From contig NC_090989.1 in NCBI RefSeq assembly GCF_041146395.1, positions 238,504,843 to 238,568,842 of the forward strand: 64,000 nucleotides of DNA, read 5' to 3'. Position 1 is the first letter of the stretch. Every line of letters starts with the position of its first letter. This stretch comes from Eulemur rufifrons. Taxonomy: Eukaryota > Chordata > Mammalia > Primates > Lemuridae. Positions 37,812 to 50,874 of the stretch are shown here, one piece after another. Below the pieces are notes generated by a model. It ran no database searches. It was given only the letters and a program-made list of their open reading frames with translations, and was not told the origin of the DNA. The position numbers and the translations under genes are program-made.

Positions 37812-39420
37812 TAAGAAGTAATTCAACAAAGTACTTATATTACATATGCTGTGTTCCTCGCCATTAGCAGACATTTCTTTAAATGCATCTAAATTTGAAT
37901 TTCTGTCTACTGGCTATAAATATGAGTAAATGAGATGCATTATTTATTTCTAATCTATTAGTTCCTTTCAGTTGGCATGTAAGAAGATGTCCCTCTCTTA
38001 TACTCTAATTGACCTTACTTATTCACATATCCAAACAAGGAGTCAGTTTTTTAAAACTTGCCCACTAAAAGACATTGTTTTTCTGTTTTGCCCATTCGGA
38101 TCCCCAAAATTAAAATTATAATAAAGACCATTTTCAGGCCTTGGTAATACCCAGAACAGTCCTTTGTACTTGGTATTTTATAAAGGCAATGAAAAGAATC
38201 AGTAGAGAGAAAACTAAGCCTATGCTGTGGAATTCATTGAAAAAATATATGTGAGTGCCTACTACATATTATTTCAGGAATACAGCAGTGAACAAAAGAG
38301 ATAAAAATCCACTACGTTCATGGAGTTTACATTTTGGGGGATGGAAGACTATAAACAAATAGTTAAAATTATAAACTATGAAATTTACTAAACAGTTAAC
38401 TTGAGTAGAATTATGGGTATATATATTCAAATATGAATATATGTATAAAACAAATCATATACAGTTATAACAAGAGTATCGTTCTTTACTAGGATTTGTG
38501 TAAAAACCCTTAGCCATAAATGACTAGAAAATGTGTCTCATTTTTTTGTGTGTTGCTTTATTCTTTGTTATTTGTGAATCCTTTTCTAGGTTTCATTTTG
38601 TTCCTTTTATTCCACTTTGTATAGATCATTTTCTTGTATTGGACTATATCAAAAATTCTGTCTTTTTGCTTTCAGTTGTTAAGAATCTAAAGTACAGACT
38701 TTGATCAGTGGTTATTCTTTAGCTTTAAATATTCCTATTCCTATTTGTTCCTTTAGGTCTTGCAAATGCTGAAATTTAAAATGGCTCACTTTCCCCAGTG
38801 TCCTCTCTGCAAAATATGCTTACCTTCTACAGAATGCCTTGCAGTGTGGCAGTGGAAAGGGTTTTATAAATTTCCCTGGCTTTTGTAAATAGAGTACACT
38901 GCCATAGTGAAGATTAACTGAAAGTTTTTCCTTGTAACTCTTAAGACATTTATTCTGTGGTAGATTATATTACTCTTATAACATGTGCATTCACATGCTT
39001 GCATACTCAGACACTCACCCTCTCTCACGCATATAAAGCCATTCACTCAGTCATCCACATAGACTTATTCCTCACATCTAGATGAAGTAGGAAGAGTTAG
39101 AAATTCTGCACTCAGAGCCTTGCTGGATTTTTAAAAATTTAACTCTTTCAGGCCTGTTTTCACATACCCAGAAACAAAAAACATGCATGGGTAGATTTAA
39201 AAGGACCCTTTAAATAAAAAATTTAAATTTATTTGAATCTACATTTCCAGTTCTTTCTTGTAACTATATTTTTTCTCATTTTAGTAATTTTCTTTGTATA
39301 GTTTTATCTCCTCTGTATATCCTTGTGCTATAAGAAAAGAAAGTTTATAACTAGTATTCTAAAATTTGAACCAAATATAAAAAGATTTCTGCCTAGTTCT
39401 TTATTAACAGCTAATTAAAT
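37812..39420. other. No gene; possible ancient repeat scrap
   Basis: Mostly unique sequence. A stretch at about 38230-38370 (atacagcagtgaacaaaag, catggagtttacatttt) is an ancient mammalian repeat remnant that I cannot name. Confidence 0.45.
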
Positions 39421-39423
39421 TGC

Positions 39424-39450
<27 letters not shown>
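39424..39450. repeat. (TA)n microsatellite
   Basis: About 13 uninterrupted TA units, likely polymorphic. Confidence 0.9.
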
Positions 39451-39455
<5 letters not shown>

Positions 39456-39559
39456 TAATAATGCTATTTATTCAACAAATTTTTATTGAGTGCTTACACT
39501 ATGTAAAAGTACTAGTCAGCATGGAAAATAAACAGGCAGTTCAGATCCCAAACTCTAAA

Positions 39560-40265
39560 TTAGAAAATTAATAAGTATTAGTGAGGGTGTGGAGAAATTG
39601 GTACCCTTGTACATTGCTAGTGAGAATATAAAATGGTGCAGCTACTGTGGAAAACATGATGATGGTGCCTCAAAATATTAAACACAGACTTACCATATTA
39701 CCTAGCAATTCCATATCTGGGTATATCTCTAAAAGAATTGAAAGCAGAGGCTTGAGCAGGTATTTGTACACCAATGCTCATAACAGCATTATTCACAATA
39801 GCCAAAAGGTGGAAACAATCCTGATGCCTCTTGATGGATGAATGGATAAACAAAATGTGGTATATACAGACAATTGATCATTCAGCTTTAAAAAGGAATG
39901 AAGTACTGACACATGCCACAACATGAATGAATACTGAAGACATGAAGCTAAGTGAAATAAGCCAGATACAAAAGGACAAATACCACATGATTCTACTTAT
40001 ATGAGGTTCCTAGAGTAGTCAAATTCATAGAGACTGAAAGCAGAATAAAGGTTGCCAGGGACTGGCGGGTAGAGGGGAAGGGGGGTTATTAGTTCATAAG
40101 TATAGAATTTCAGTTTGGAAAGATGAAAATGTTCCGGAGATAGATGGTGGTGATGTTTATGTGACAATATGAATATAAGTAATACCACTGTATGGTAAAT
40201 TTTTAAATGGTTAAAATGATAAAAATTTATGTTAAGTTTATAACATACAACAATTTTTTTAAAAA
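39560..40265 (+). mobile_element. L1M 3' fragment
   Basis: Sense-strand L1 ORF2 end and 3' UTR (gtggagaaattggtaccctt, ggatgaatggataaacaaaa, accacatgattctacttata). Diverged and frame-broken. Confidence 0.8.
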
Positions 40266-40910
40266 AATCTAAAGTAGGATTTATAGTCAGTATATGGGGG
40301 ACACAGATAATAGTCCTTGCCATTGTGATTTAATTTATTTAATTTACAGAGGGTAACATTATCTCCTTATTTCCAAAACATCAGGAAGCTCCTATTAGTA
40401 TAAGAGCCAGAGTAGTGTAGCCAAATGTAGTATAGCCCAATTCTGCCTTGTAGATAGACAAATTCCTTGAGGGAACATTGAGTAGTCTTTTATCTCCTGT
40501 AATGTGCTACGGCAAAGTAAACAGTACCTTGTGCCTTAAAATTATGATTACCCAGAAGACCAGTGTATTAATAGAATGAAATCACTCCTATTTTTGCACC
40601 GTGAAGCCCAGCCTATGTCACTGCAATCTGTTCTTCATAACATCCAAGGGATATCAGCAAGAACATTTTTCACATAGATTTAGAACTAGATTTTGCCCTG
40701 ACCTGCAGACAACAGAACAAGATACATGAAAGGAAGTGTATGAGGTAATCAAATCAAAACACGATACTTAAAATTTTTGCATTATAAAATATGTAAACTA
40801 TCTAAACTAACCGTTATTCCAGTGCATGACCTCTGCCTGTGGAATAATGGAAAATTCAGTTTCTCGTTATATTGACCAAAACTGTCTATGTGCAGTATAC
40901 TTGCCATGGC
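40266..40910. other. No feature recognised
   Basis: Intronic sequence between repeats; nothing can be named. Confidence 0.45.
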
Positions 40911-40914
40911 TTAT

Positions 40915-41070
40915 AGTCAAAAGACCTGGGTTTTTGTCCTGTATCACAATAGCATGTGAAGCAGTTAGCTCAAGGCAAGTAACCAAAACCTCTCAGTGTC
41001 TTCAACCATAAAACAGGACAAAATACCACCTCATAGACTTGGCATGATAAATAAAATAATGCATGTAAAA
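40915..41070 (+). repeat. MIR SINE
   Basis: Sense-strand MIR: aaaagacctgggtttttgtc, caaggcaagtaaccaaaacc, ccataaaacagg, cacctcatagacttgg. Moderately decayed. Confidence 0.7.
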
Positions 41071-41300
41071 ATGTACTGTCACCTGTGAAAGTGTTTTGTC
41101 ACCTTTAAAAATGATAATAATAGTTGAAGCCAAGGGAATATATATGGAAAATAATTCAAACTTATTATTCTAGTGATATCCTATGTTTAATCATTAATTT
41201 TTAATATATTTTAAAAGCACATATTTTTTTGCCATACTTTCTAATCACCCCAAAAGGTGCCTAGCCCATTGCCTGGCATGTAATAAGCACATGATAAATA

Positions 41301-42490
41301 CAGTCACGCACAGCATAAGGACATTTCAGTCAATGACAGAACGCATTATACAATGGTGGTCTCATAAGATTATAATTGAGCTAAAAAATTCCAATCACCT
41401 AATGACATTGTAGCCATTATAATGTTATAGTACAACACGTTCCTCAAGTGTTTGTGGTGATGCTGGTGTAAACAAACCTACTGTGCTGCCAGTCATATAA
41501 AATTATAGCACATGCACTTATGTGCAGTACGTAGTACTTGGGAATGATAATGAAAGATTTTGTTACTGATTCATGTTATTTATCATACCATACTGTTACC
41601 ATTATTTTACAGTAAACTCCCTGTACTTATTTTAAAAAGTTAACTGTAAAAGCCTCAGAAAGATCCTTCAGGAGGTGTTGCAGAAGAAGGCATTGTTATC
41701 ATAGGAGATGACAGCTCCATGCATATTATTGCCCCTGAAGACCTTTCAGTGGGACAAGATGTGGAGGTGGAAGACAGTGATACTGATGATCCTGACCCTG
41801 TATAGAACTAGGCTAATGTGTGTGTTTGTATCTTAGTTTCTAACAAAAAAGTTTAAAAAGTAAAAATAAATAAATAATTCTAAAAATAGAAAAAGCTTAC
41901 AGAGTAAGGATATAAAGAAAGAAAATATTTTTGTATAGCTGTAGAATATGCTTATATTTTAAGATAAGTGTTATTACAAAAGATTCAAAAAGTTTAAATA
42001 ATTTAAAGTTTATTAAGCCAAAAAGTCATAGTAATCTAAGCTTAATTTATTATTGAAAAAAGAAAATTTTATTTTATAAACTTGTAGCCTAAGAATAGAC
42101 TATTTATAAAGTCTACGGTAGTGTACAGTAATGCCCTAGGCCTTCACATTCACTCACCACTCACTCGCTCACCCAGATCAACTTCCGGTCCACAGGCTCC
42201 ATTCATGGTAAGTGCCCTATCTAGGGGTACCATTTTGTATCTTTTATACTGTATTTTTTACTGTAACTTTTCTATGTTTAGATACACAAATACTTACCAT
42301 TATGTTACAGTTGCCTGCAGTATTCAGTACAGTAACATGCTGTACAGGTTTGCAGCCTAGGCACCACATAGCCTAGGTGTGTAGTAATCTGTACCATTTA
42401 GGTTTGTGTACGTATACTCTATTATGTTCCTACAGCGACAAAATCACCTAACACATTCTCAGAACATATCCTCATGTGTTGAATGCTCTC
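41301..42490 (+). mobile_element. Internally deleted Tigger-family element
   Basis: Starts CAGTCACGCACAGCATAAGG after a TA (41299-41300). It contains the remnant of a transposase C terminus (GDDSSMHIIAPEDL then an acidic tail ending DPDPV and stop near 41803) and continues to a decayed right end near 42490 (cacctaacacattctcagaa). It is Tc1/mariner, Tigger group (Tigger3/4-like by text). It interrupts a MIR/L2-like tail at 41255-41298. Confidence 0.8.
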
Positions 42491-42664
42491 AAAGAGCATG
42501 TATAATCCATCATCCACATTCACCCAGATTCTGGGGTAAATTATATTTAAATCAACACTTAGTAACACAGTAATGAACAAAAGACTGACTAATTCAACTC
42601 TCTTTTGGATCTTTCTGAATCCCTTTATTTTTCCTGCCTTTATAATTAAGGGTTGTCTTCGTCA

Positions 42665-43022
42665 TTTCAGGCTGCTATAACAGAAAACCATAGACTGGGT
42701 GGCTTAAACAATAAACATTTATTTCTCACAGTTCTGGAATCTGGGAAGTCTAAGATCAGGCACTGGCAATTCTAGTGTCTGGTAAGGGCATTCTTCCTGG
42801 ATTGTAGATTGTGGCCTTCTTGTTGTATTCTCACATAGCAGAGAGAGAGAGAAAGAGAGCAAGCTCTCATATCTCTTCCTATAAGGGCATTAATTCCATT
42901 CATGAGGGTTCCACCCTCATCACCTAATTACCTCCCAATGGCCCCACCTCTTAATACCATCACCTTAGGGTTTAGGATTTCAACACATGAATTTGGGGGA
43001 AACACAAGCATTCAGTTCATAA
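42665..43022 (-). mobile_element. Solo LTR, ERVL-MaLR type
   Basis: Antisense LTR text: ggctgctataacagaaaacc, gactgggtggcttaaacaat, catgagggttccaccctcat, atttcaacacatgaatttgg. This is a MaLR retrotransposon LTR with no internal region. Subfamily not assigned. Confidence 0.75.
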
Positions 43023-44689
43023 GGATTTGCCTGCTAAATACTTTTTATATCAATTAAGCCATTTCTTTTCCTGAATTCAGAGTTCATATCCATGTGATAA
43101 ACATTGGTATTCATAACCAGTCATTTTGAGCCCCAAATAATTTCTTTAATGTCTCCATAAAGAGGGACTTTTGCTTTTTACAATAAACTCTGAAAGGTTC
43201 TGTCTGGTGTGTATATTTCATGTAGTCATGAAGGAGCATCTAGGGAATGACTATATCCTCTGAAAGTATACATAGTACACAGTTCCTGGTATTTGAGAGG
43301 AAAGTCTACCGTATTAGGATAGACTGAATACCAGTATTAAGAAGCATTCTTTGTTATAATATATCAGGGCTTTGCCTAGAAGACTATGAGGACCTCAAAA
43401 AGTTCTCACAAGGATGTGGGGGCAGTGAGATAAGGCAGGCATGTGTCAGGCTCCATGTGAGGCACATGTCTAAAAAGATTGCAGGAGTCCAAACTAATGT
43501 CCAAGGGGGTTTAGGGAATTGAGGTCCTTTCTGGGCTGCTGTCATTGTCCAAGGCATTGTCTTAAAGGTGAGGGCGCATAGCAGTAGTCTCTGATCTATG
43601 ACGGTACTGGTCATTAGTTAGGTAAAAGTGACTTGATGGGGGTGGGAAATGCGAGAGGGGATACCACTGCCAGCTGACAAGGACCCAGTGACAAGGGGTT
43701 AGCTCTGTCTAGGCAAGTTGTCAGGACAGAGAATGATAGTGTCACTCAGGAACCAGACAAGAAGCCTAATCACAGGCCTAGAGATACTGTTGGGTTTGAA
43801 GGAAAGGCTACAGCTAGTTAAGTGTTCAAGCATTTCTCTTCGGTCTTGTATAACTTACCATGTCCATAAGGAACTTGCTGGCATGGAATTACTCCTCAAG
43901 GCAGAAGAATAAATAAAATAGCAAATACTTTCAACTCTTTATTCTCAGTTCTGTCTTATAACTTCTAAAGTAAGGTTCACAATTAAAGGGAAAACAAATT
44001 GTAGACTTTACCAGAGTTTAAACGCAGCAGACACAGCCTTCTCTGTGTCAATTTTCAGCACAACTCTAAGAGATTAATCTTTTAGGATGTGCGGCAGAAA
44101 TATAAACATCTAGGGAACTTAACTCAAAATTCATTACCAAATTTGAATTATAAATAAATTGTTCCTTCTAATGACATTCTTGGATATTTTTAAAAGTTCA
44201 GTCTTTTAATTATGAGATAATAGAGTGGATCCTATCTACCTAGATGTGTGTACACGTGTATGTGTGTGTCTGTGTGTATGTGTGCAGGCATGCATGTGCA
44301 TATATAAATAAATACATAAATATACCAAATTTTGCACCTTTAATTTTATAACAATAAACTACATTGGCATTTCTTACTGAAGTCTCAGATGCTCACTAAA
44401 TCAGACCATTTTTAAGAGCAGATATAATACATAACATTTTGCATTCTTCACTTTCTATATGACTCAAGCTAGAAAAAAAGTCAAATTTTATTTTAAAAGC
44501 AATATCTTTTTGGTAATAGTCTTCAAACCAAAGACAAGAATAAAAATGGTAAACTGTTAATTTTAGCCTTTAAATTTAAAAGTTGCCTTTCTTTTTTTTT
44601 CTTTCAACACAAAAATTTTGAATTTTTTATTAATAGTATTAAGAGCATATTCCAGTTAGTGCTGATGTTATAAGTTATTTATATATTTT
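43023..44689. other. Unannotated intron
   Basis: No nameable transposon. A TG-rich microsatellite-like stretch lies at about 44250-44300. The frame at 43384-43614 has no recognisable product. Confidence 0.45.
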
Positions 44690-45330
44690 TTCAGTCGTGG
44701 ATATTAGGCTTTGCTATTTTTTCAAGGTGGCTCTCAGGCATCTGCAGTCATCATTTGTATCTCAACTTTATACAGAAACATCTCTAAAGGAAGCCACAAT
44801 TTGTAAGTGTGAGTGATAAATTTAAGATTTTTACAGTGGCATACCTGATCCTAAAGGCTAACAAACATCTGCAGATGCTTACATGTAAGAGAAGCTGAAA
44901 ATCTGTATGAAATCAGGGGAATCCCTCCAGTAATGGCAATCACAGTTTGCAACAGGGACAGCCAGAATGAGTAGGAAGACCTGCCTTAAGATTACATATA
45001 GACCAAGCAGAACTCTTGTTTAGATGTCCCAGTTAAATTTCTATACCAAGAAATTTTACTCAGTATCAAATCTCCACCTGGCTATTTTTCCCCTTATGCT
45101 GATGGGTTCAGATTGTGTAACTCTGCACTGGCATGACCAGGACTATCTCTTCTCCTTTTTTGTCATCGAAAGAGAAATAAATCATGCAGGCTCTCTGGGT
45201 TTTGTAATCCCTGGCACATGCCATCTGAGATGAAGCCCACGGCAGCATAATTGTTGGGTTTGTTGTTTCCGATGTATTTGACAGGGTGAGTGAGAGAAGA
45301 TCTTTCTTGTTGGCCAGTCAGGTTATTAAT
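44690..45330. other. Candidate conserved non-coding tract
   Basis: Transposon-free sequence of balanced composition, with homeodomain- and TALE-like cores near its end (cagcataattgttg, tatttgacaggg, gtcaggttattaattc). It is a candidate enhancer by appearance only. Confidence 0.3.
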
Positions 45331-48300
45331 TCAATCCAACTCCAAAATCGTTTCAGCAAAAGGGTACTTACGTGCCTTTCTGTGTCTGAGGGATTTCTAG
45401 AGGAGGCTTACCTCCCTCTAGAATGCATACAGAGATAACGTCATTGACTAAACTGCTTGTATGAAGTAAACTTGCACTTAGGACTCCAAAGTAGCAGAAG
45501 GTTCAGGTCTCCTGCTCTTAGTGTTTTTAAAACATTTGCACTTTAAAAGAATGTGGCAAACAAATAAGCAGATCCTGTGACTTTTTAAAGTACTTTCCAG
45601 GCTATGTCATAATTTAAGAATAGTTTTAGTCCTAGCTAACCAATCTAGAGCTGTATGCTGAGAATTGATGTTCGCGTGGCACTATAAGATTTGAAGCTTT
45701 CTTAAATCACTGAAGATTACATTATGTTCCATATAGCCTTTAGGTTGACTATAACTTAGAACATTTGAGAATTAATGTGATATAAATAATAACTCTCAAT
45801 TAACCAAAATCACCAGGTAATTTGAAAATCCCATTCTAGACTAAGCAGAAAATTTTATTTTTACAATCTACAAAAAAAATTTGTTAAATAAGTAAATAGT
45901 ATCAGCTTGGTAAGAGAGGATATTTTTGAAACTGAAGCTGTTAGTGCAGTAATTATTTGAATACATGTTGAGCATATTCCATACAACAAGAACTATTTGT
46001 AAAGTAGGAGGAACATCTACGTAAAGTTTTTTAGTTGACGGTTACTTTAATTTGTTCTATTCTTTGGAAAAAAAGAATATATTTTATGAAATGTGTTACA
46101 GTTCTGACTTTTCCTTAATCTTGCTCTAAATTTGTTTAAATTATTTACTATTTTGTTAGAACATTACATTAATTTTCTATTATGAAATCACACTAATTAT
46201 GATTGAGACTTATATATTTAAAAAATAATTTTTAAAAGACCTAAAGCTGGATTTATAGTTACCAATAACTTGTAAGTTATAAACAGCAAATAGAGTGAAC
46301 CCTGGGTTTAGAGGGAAAAAATTATGAATCGGTTTATTAAAAAGGAAAATATAAAATTGAATTAAAATAAATTTTTAAAATCTCAAACTAACTTGTTAGG
46401 CATGTGAACTTTTGTCTAAAATTATCTAAAGACAAATATTCTTCTGAATTGTTTGTAGACAAAAATATAGGACAGTAGATGTACACATACTGTACATCTT
46501 TATTTAAGGGTTGACTGCTTTTTGAAACCTGTAATCTGTAAGCCTCTATACAGCGTTTAAAGGAAGCTTACAGTCCAATAAGAAAGGATTGACAGTTGTG
46601 TTTAACTTTGGGGCTTTTAGCTTTATTGGGAACCAGAGGAAGAGAATAAAAGGAGTTGTTGGCAATAAATTAGTAAATGCATATTGAGGACTTCCTGGAA
46701 GAGAAATTCTTTGAGATAGATTTTTTTTAAATGCAATGTCCAAGTGCATGATATGTTGAAAATTGTTCAGATAACAAGATAATAAGAGTAGATTTAGATT
46801 TAAACTTGAAATGAAATTTGCAGATGATTAATGTTAGTACGTTGTGGCCTGGTGAAAGGTCTGTGACATTACTACATAGGAAATTATATAACCAGCATGT
46901 TTCCCAAAGTGTGTTACAGGGACCACTAGTTCAACATGATAAATAGACTGCGGATAAATGAGTTTAGAAATAGGATATTACATTGCCCTCTTGGAGAAAC
47001 ACAGTGCCTGTTAGCATCTTAAAAACTCTTAAGAGGCCTGAAATAGAGGAACATTTCTAAAGTTTGATTTTGTTTCCCAATTTTTTTGATCAAAGAGCCA
47101 TTCTTTAAGAAAAATTTTAGAAAATGAACTTTTAAACACTCACTTCTGCTTTTGCTCTATGAGTAAGGAATGATTCCTGTCTTTTCTTCCTTTTTGATAG
47201 AATTGCGTATGGTCCTGAGTGACATAGTTTAAATAAAAGAATTTGCCCAATAGTTTCTTCAGCTTTATTGTGTATTTCTTTAAAACCAAATATTAATGCC
47301 CTGAAGATTTAAATTATCTTATTTGTAAACTGGCAGTTTTGCCAAATGTAACTTTTTTCCACATAAAAGAAGAGCAATTTATTAAAATAAGAATTTGCTA
47401 TTAGTATCATTATCTTTTAGAAGAGAATTGAACATACCCATTTTTCTTGAGTCTAGGATGCACTTTTCCCACTTTTTCACATTTCTGAAATTGGAATGCA
47501 TATGCAGTATATGTATATTTATTGTGGTAGATTTTTCTCCCCAGAAAAACTATTTTTAAGTCATTATGTATATCTTACATTCAGCTGTATTTTAAAACTT
47601 AAGAAATGTGCCATTTGAATATCTTATACTTTCTTCATTGGTAAGTTTCAAGTAAGAAAAATCATGTGACACTCCAGTGTTTCTGGGGAACAGACACAGG
47701 CTCAGACTATCTCAAGGAGAAGGCAGATAGATTGCTGTAAAGATCAGAAGGCTACTTAGGACCGAGGCAGTTCTCTGAACCAGCTTTGGTCTCCATTTCT
47801 CCTTCGCGACCCATGTGGTCTGTTTGTTCCTGTCTGCTCTGTAGTTTTACTGCCACAGCCAATCTTTCCTCTTTTCACCAAATTCAGGAAATAACCATTC
47901 TCGTTGGTTTATTGAATTATATATAGGATTGATTTATACAATAGCATATATAATAACTTAGGTGGGCACAGCTGAGCACCCATACAGAGGCCATCAGGCT
48001 GTCTTTGCCAGGTGCTGCCAGGGATGCTGTCAGTGGTCATCCTAGCACAAGAAAGCGCCTGATGCTACTTCCCTGAAAGCAAGGGCGCGGGCATGATAAG
48101 CATTCTCATGAATATACTCAGGGAAACAAAAGCAGTCTTTCCTTGATTGATCAAAAGGACAAGTCCAAGAAATGACTTAATGAACTTCCTAATTACGACA
48201 GACCCCTTATGTGAGACTAGATAGCTGGGAACAAGGATAAAAGGAAGTTGGTAAGTCTATGGAAAATAACCGGGGCAAAAACATTTCAGATTTTCTGTTA

Positions 48301-49002
48301 CTTATATCCTGTAACTATCTTGTATGAGTTGGAGTTCTACAGGCAACCCAGGGAAGCGCAGAGGGAACAATAAAACTGTACCAGAAAAGTTATATAAATT
48401 ATGAAATTTTAAAATGTACTCTACATTTCATAAACTCAGCAGTTTGCAACATGTGTATTACACTTTGATATGCCAAACAACTTTTCTATAACAACTTAAT
48501 CACCAGGTATACTTTTGTCATTTTTTTCCTCTGAAGTTTTTACCCCACAACTCTTGAGATGTTCGGCTCTAACACAGACAAGTGTATTGATAGTTCCTTC
48601 TCATTCTCTTATGAGTGATGAACATACAGTACTACTTCTGTGGGCCTGTGTGCCCTAGAGATGATTGTAACCTGCTATTGATCAGCTGATTGAAGATAAA
48701 TGGCTTAGCTGCTTGTATTGCAGATTATATCATTAACATGGTCAGTAAACCATGAATTGTTCAATAAGGCGTTTATCTTTTTTCATTTTACTTCTGCTCT
48801 TTTATCATTTTTATTAGAAAAGACAAAATTACCCACACTAACCAGCAAGATCAGTAGAAAAGAGATCCAGTAGGGTACCATTATGGGTGCAAAGTTGCAG
48901 GTAGCTAAGTTCTAATGATTTAATGATATTTAGTGTATGTTTTTTGAACTGAAGAAAATATAGAGTTTTAATAATCTTTTTTTGTGTGTGTTTTTCTTAC
49001 AG
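45331..49002. other. Repeat-poor end of the last CNTLN intron
   Basis: 3.7 kb with no transposon I can name, ending at the terminal exon. Parts (for example 48590-48800, with gatcagctgattgaagataa and gcagattatatcattaacat) look like non-repetitive regulatory-type DNA. Confidence 0.4.
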
Positions 49003-49104
49003 CTTCCTTTTGCCTCATATTTACTAGAAGCAGTACTGGAGAAAATAAATGAAAAAAAGAAACTAGTTGAAGAATATTTCACAATTATGAAAGATATTAG
49101 ATGA
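49003..49104 (+). CDS. CNTLN: CNTLN terminal coding exon with stop codon
   Basis: The last exon encodes 33 residues, beginning LPFASYLLEA and ending FTIMKDIR, then TGA at 49102-49104. The acceptor is preceded by a long T/TG-rich tract and ttcttacag. It joins the exon at 33049-33126 in phase 0 after a 15.9-kb intron. The end of the protein matches the centlein C terminus as I know it. Codons are unbroken and no frameshift is seen, so the gene appears functional in this species. The 3' UTR follows directly. Confidence 0.93.
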   Translation, partial: LPFASYLLEAVLEKINEKKKLVEEYFTIMKDIR

Positions 49105-49705
49105 TATTAAAATGGAGAGCTTTATCTCGAATGTGAAAACTTTTTCTGTGGTATGACTGGAAAATATGCATTGCAATCCTGACACAGTATCTGCTCCAAT
49201 TATCAGTAGTCAGGTTCAATACCAAAATAAGAAGTCTCTGAAACTAATTACTGAACAAGTGAAACTAATTAAGTGCATAGCCATTTAAAAGGAAATAGTG
49301 TAGCATTTGATTGTTGAATACAAATATTGCCACAAATCAATACTAACTTAAAAATAATTTTCTTTCCAGTGAATTAAAAGAAACTGGAAGAAGCTTGTCA
49401 CACACAAATTGATTTGAACACAAAAAGAAAAAAGTGGAAACTAAGGCCTTAATATTTTAAGTGTCATAAAGAAACTAGACTTTTTACATAAAACTACATA
49501 AATGGCCATAAATGATCCAGTGAGCAACACATTTGTATTGTAAGCAAATATAAAATGAAGCATCATAACTTAAAGATGAGCATAATGAAATACATTGTGT
49601 GATCCAATTATATCTGTTCTCATTGATGTACTGGATTGTACAGGAGATACTGTGTTTTTCTAGAACTATTTGGCAAAAATAAAAATATTTTTTTCTCTCT
49701 TTTTA
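49105..49705 (+). other. CNTLN: CNTLN 3' UTR
   Basis: This is AT-rich, non-coding sequence from the stop codon to just past the poly(A) signal. I see no recognisable transposon in it. The 3' border is inferred from the signal at 49678; the true cleavage site could differ and longer alternative 3' UTRs are possible. Confidence 0.7.
49678..49683 (+). terminator. CNTLN: Poly(A) signal AATAAA for CNTLN
   Basis: A canonical AATAAA hexamer lies 574 bp after the CNTLN stop. A T-rich tract follows at about 49687-49705 and a GT-rich stretch (tttgtgtggtc) at about 49724-49735, which fits the usual downstream element. Confidence 0.65.
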
Positions 49706-49849
49706 AATTCACAATACTGTAATTTGTGTGGTCATATGAATTAGCAAGGGACCACAAACACAGTGTATAAAATTAGGCTAGACCTAACAAAACTCCTACT
49801 GTGGTCAACTAATTAAAGTTCCGCTCTTAACAATGATGCCGTCCTTATT

Positions 49850-50180
49850 TAGATTCCTGAACATTCCCACCTCATTTTACCTCTTCACTGTGTTCCTTCC
49901 ACACCTTTTTTGGTTACTCCGATTCCGCAAACTTGTGCCTGCCTCCCACATTTGCCCTTGGTATTCTCTCCTTCTAGAATACTCTGTGCTCAACTTTACT
50001 CATGGCTGCCCCCTTCTCATCATTCAGGTTTACCTTTCCCTTTCCCTCAGAGACACATTCTCTGACCATCTTATTTAATTTCCTGATAGCACAAAATTAT
50101 CTATCTGTTCACGTACTTATTTTCCTCTTTGTTTTCTCCTTGTCCCCCTTTAGAATGTAGGCCCCACGAGAATAAGGCAG
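49850..50180 (+). mobile_element. L2 3' end
   Basis: Sense-strand L2 tail: ctccttctagaatactctgt, tctcatcattcaggtttacc, agagacacattctctgacca, then tttagaatgtaggccccacg. It is cut by the following hAT element. Confidence 0.8.
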
Positions 50181-50184
50181 CGGG

Positions 50185-50865
50185 TGGCAGATTAGAGCCC
50201 ACTGGCCAAATCTGTCCGGCCGCCTGTTTTGTATGGCCCACAAGCTAAGGATGGTTTTTACATTATTAAATGGTTAAAAAAAAATCAAAAAGATGATAAT
50301 ATTTGGTAGCATGTGAAAGTTACGTAAAATCTAAATTTTGGTGTCCATCAATAAAGTTTTATGCTTTCACATTACAGTAGTGGAGTTGACTTTTGCTGCA
50401 GAGACTGTAATGCTCTCATCACTTTGCACTACTGCTTGGCACACTACGGATCACAATGACATAATTCCAACCTGAAGGCATTTCAACTGCCACAAATACT
50501 GCCTTACTGTAAATTTTTAAAATACCAGTGCAACTCATAGCAAAACAAGAAGATACAAATGGCCATCAAATGTCACACATTTAAGGTATAATGAAGTGTG
50601 GATTATTTTGTTATTGAATTAAATGGCAAAGCATTGTGTTTATTATGTAATGACAGGATTCCTATATTAAAATGATGCAGTATACATCAACATTACCAGA
50701 CTAAGCACTCATCACAATATTCCCAACTCACAGGAAGCGAAATAAGGAAAAACATCACAAAATTTAAAATACAGTATCTCATCACAGCAGAAATTTGTTA
50801 TGAAAATAAAAATGAGACTGCAGAGTATTACCTTGATACCCAAACTAAACAAAGACAATACAAAA
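50185..50865 (+). mobile_element. hAT (Charlie-like) transposon fragment
   Basis: Begins with the text seen at one end of an hAT family (ccactggccaaatctgtccg, ctgttttgtatggcccacaa, ccatcaataaagttttatgc) and continues into decayed transposase-like sequence (about 50460-50720). It is inserted in the L2 tail. The 8-bp target duplication is not visible because the right end is decayed. Confidence 0.6.
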
Positions 50866-50874
50866 AAAAGAAAG

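Larger units (their letters stand above)
33127..49002 (+). other. CNTLN: Last CNTLN intron, 15,876 bp
   Basis: This intron runs from donor gtattt to acceptor ttcttacag. It holds L1 fragments, a free Alu monomer, a MIR, a Tigger-type element and a MaLR LTR between about 36.7 and 43.0 kb. The flanks (33.1-36.1 kb and 43.1-49.0 kb) are notably poor in transposons compared with the rest of the window. I see no exon in it. Confidence 0.9.

Noticed and set aside
41700..41805. Acidic peptide reading near a Tigger-type element, considered as an exon
   Set aside because: It matches the transposase tail of the Tigger family and lacks splice sites.
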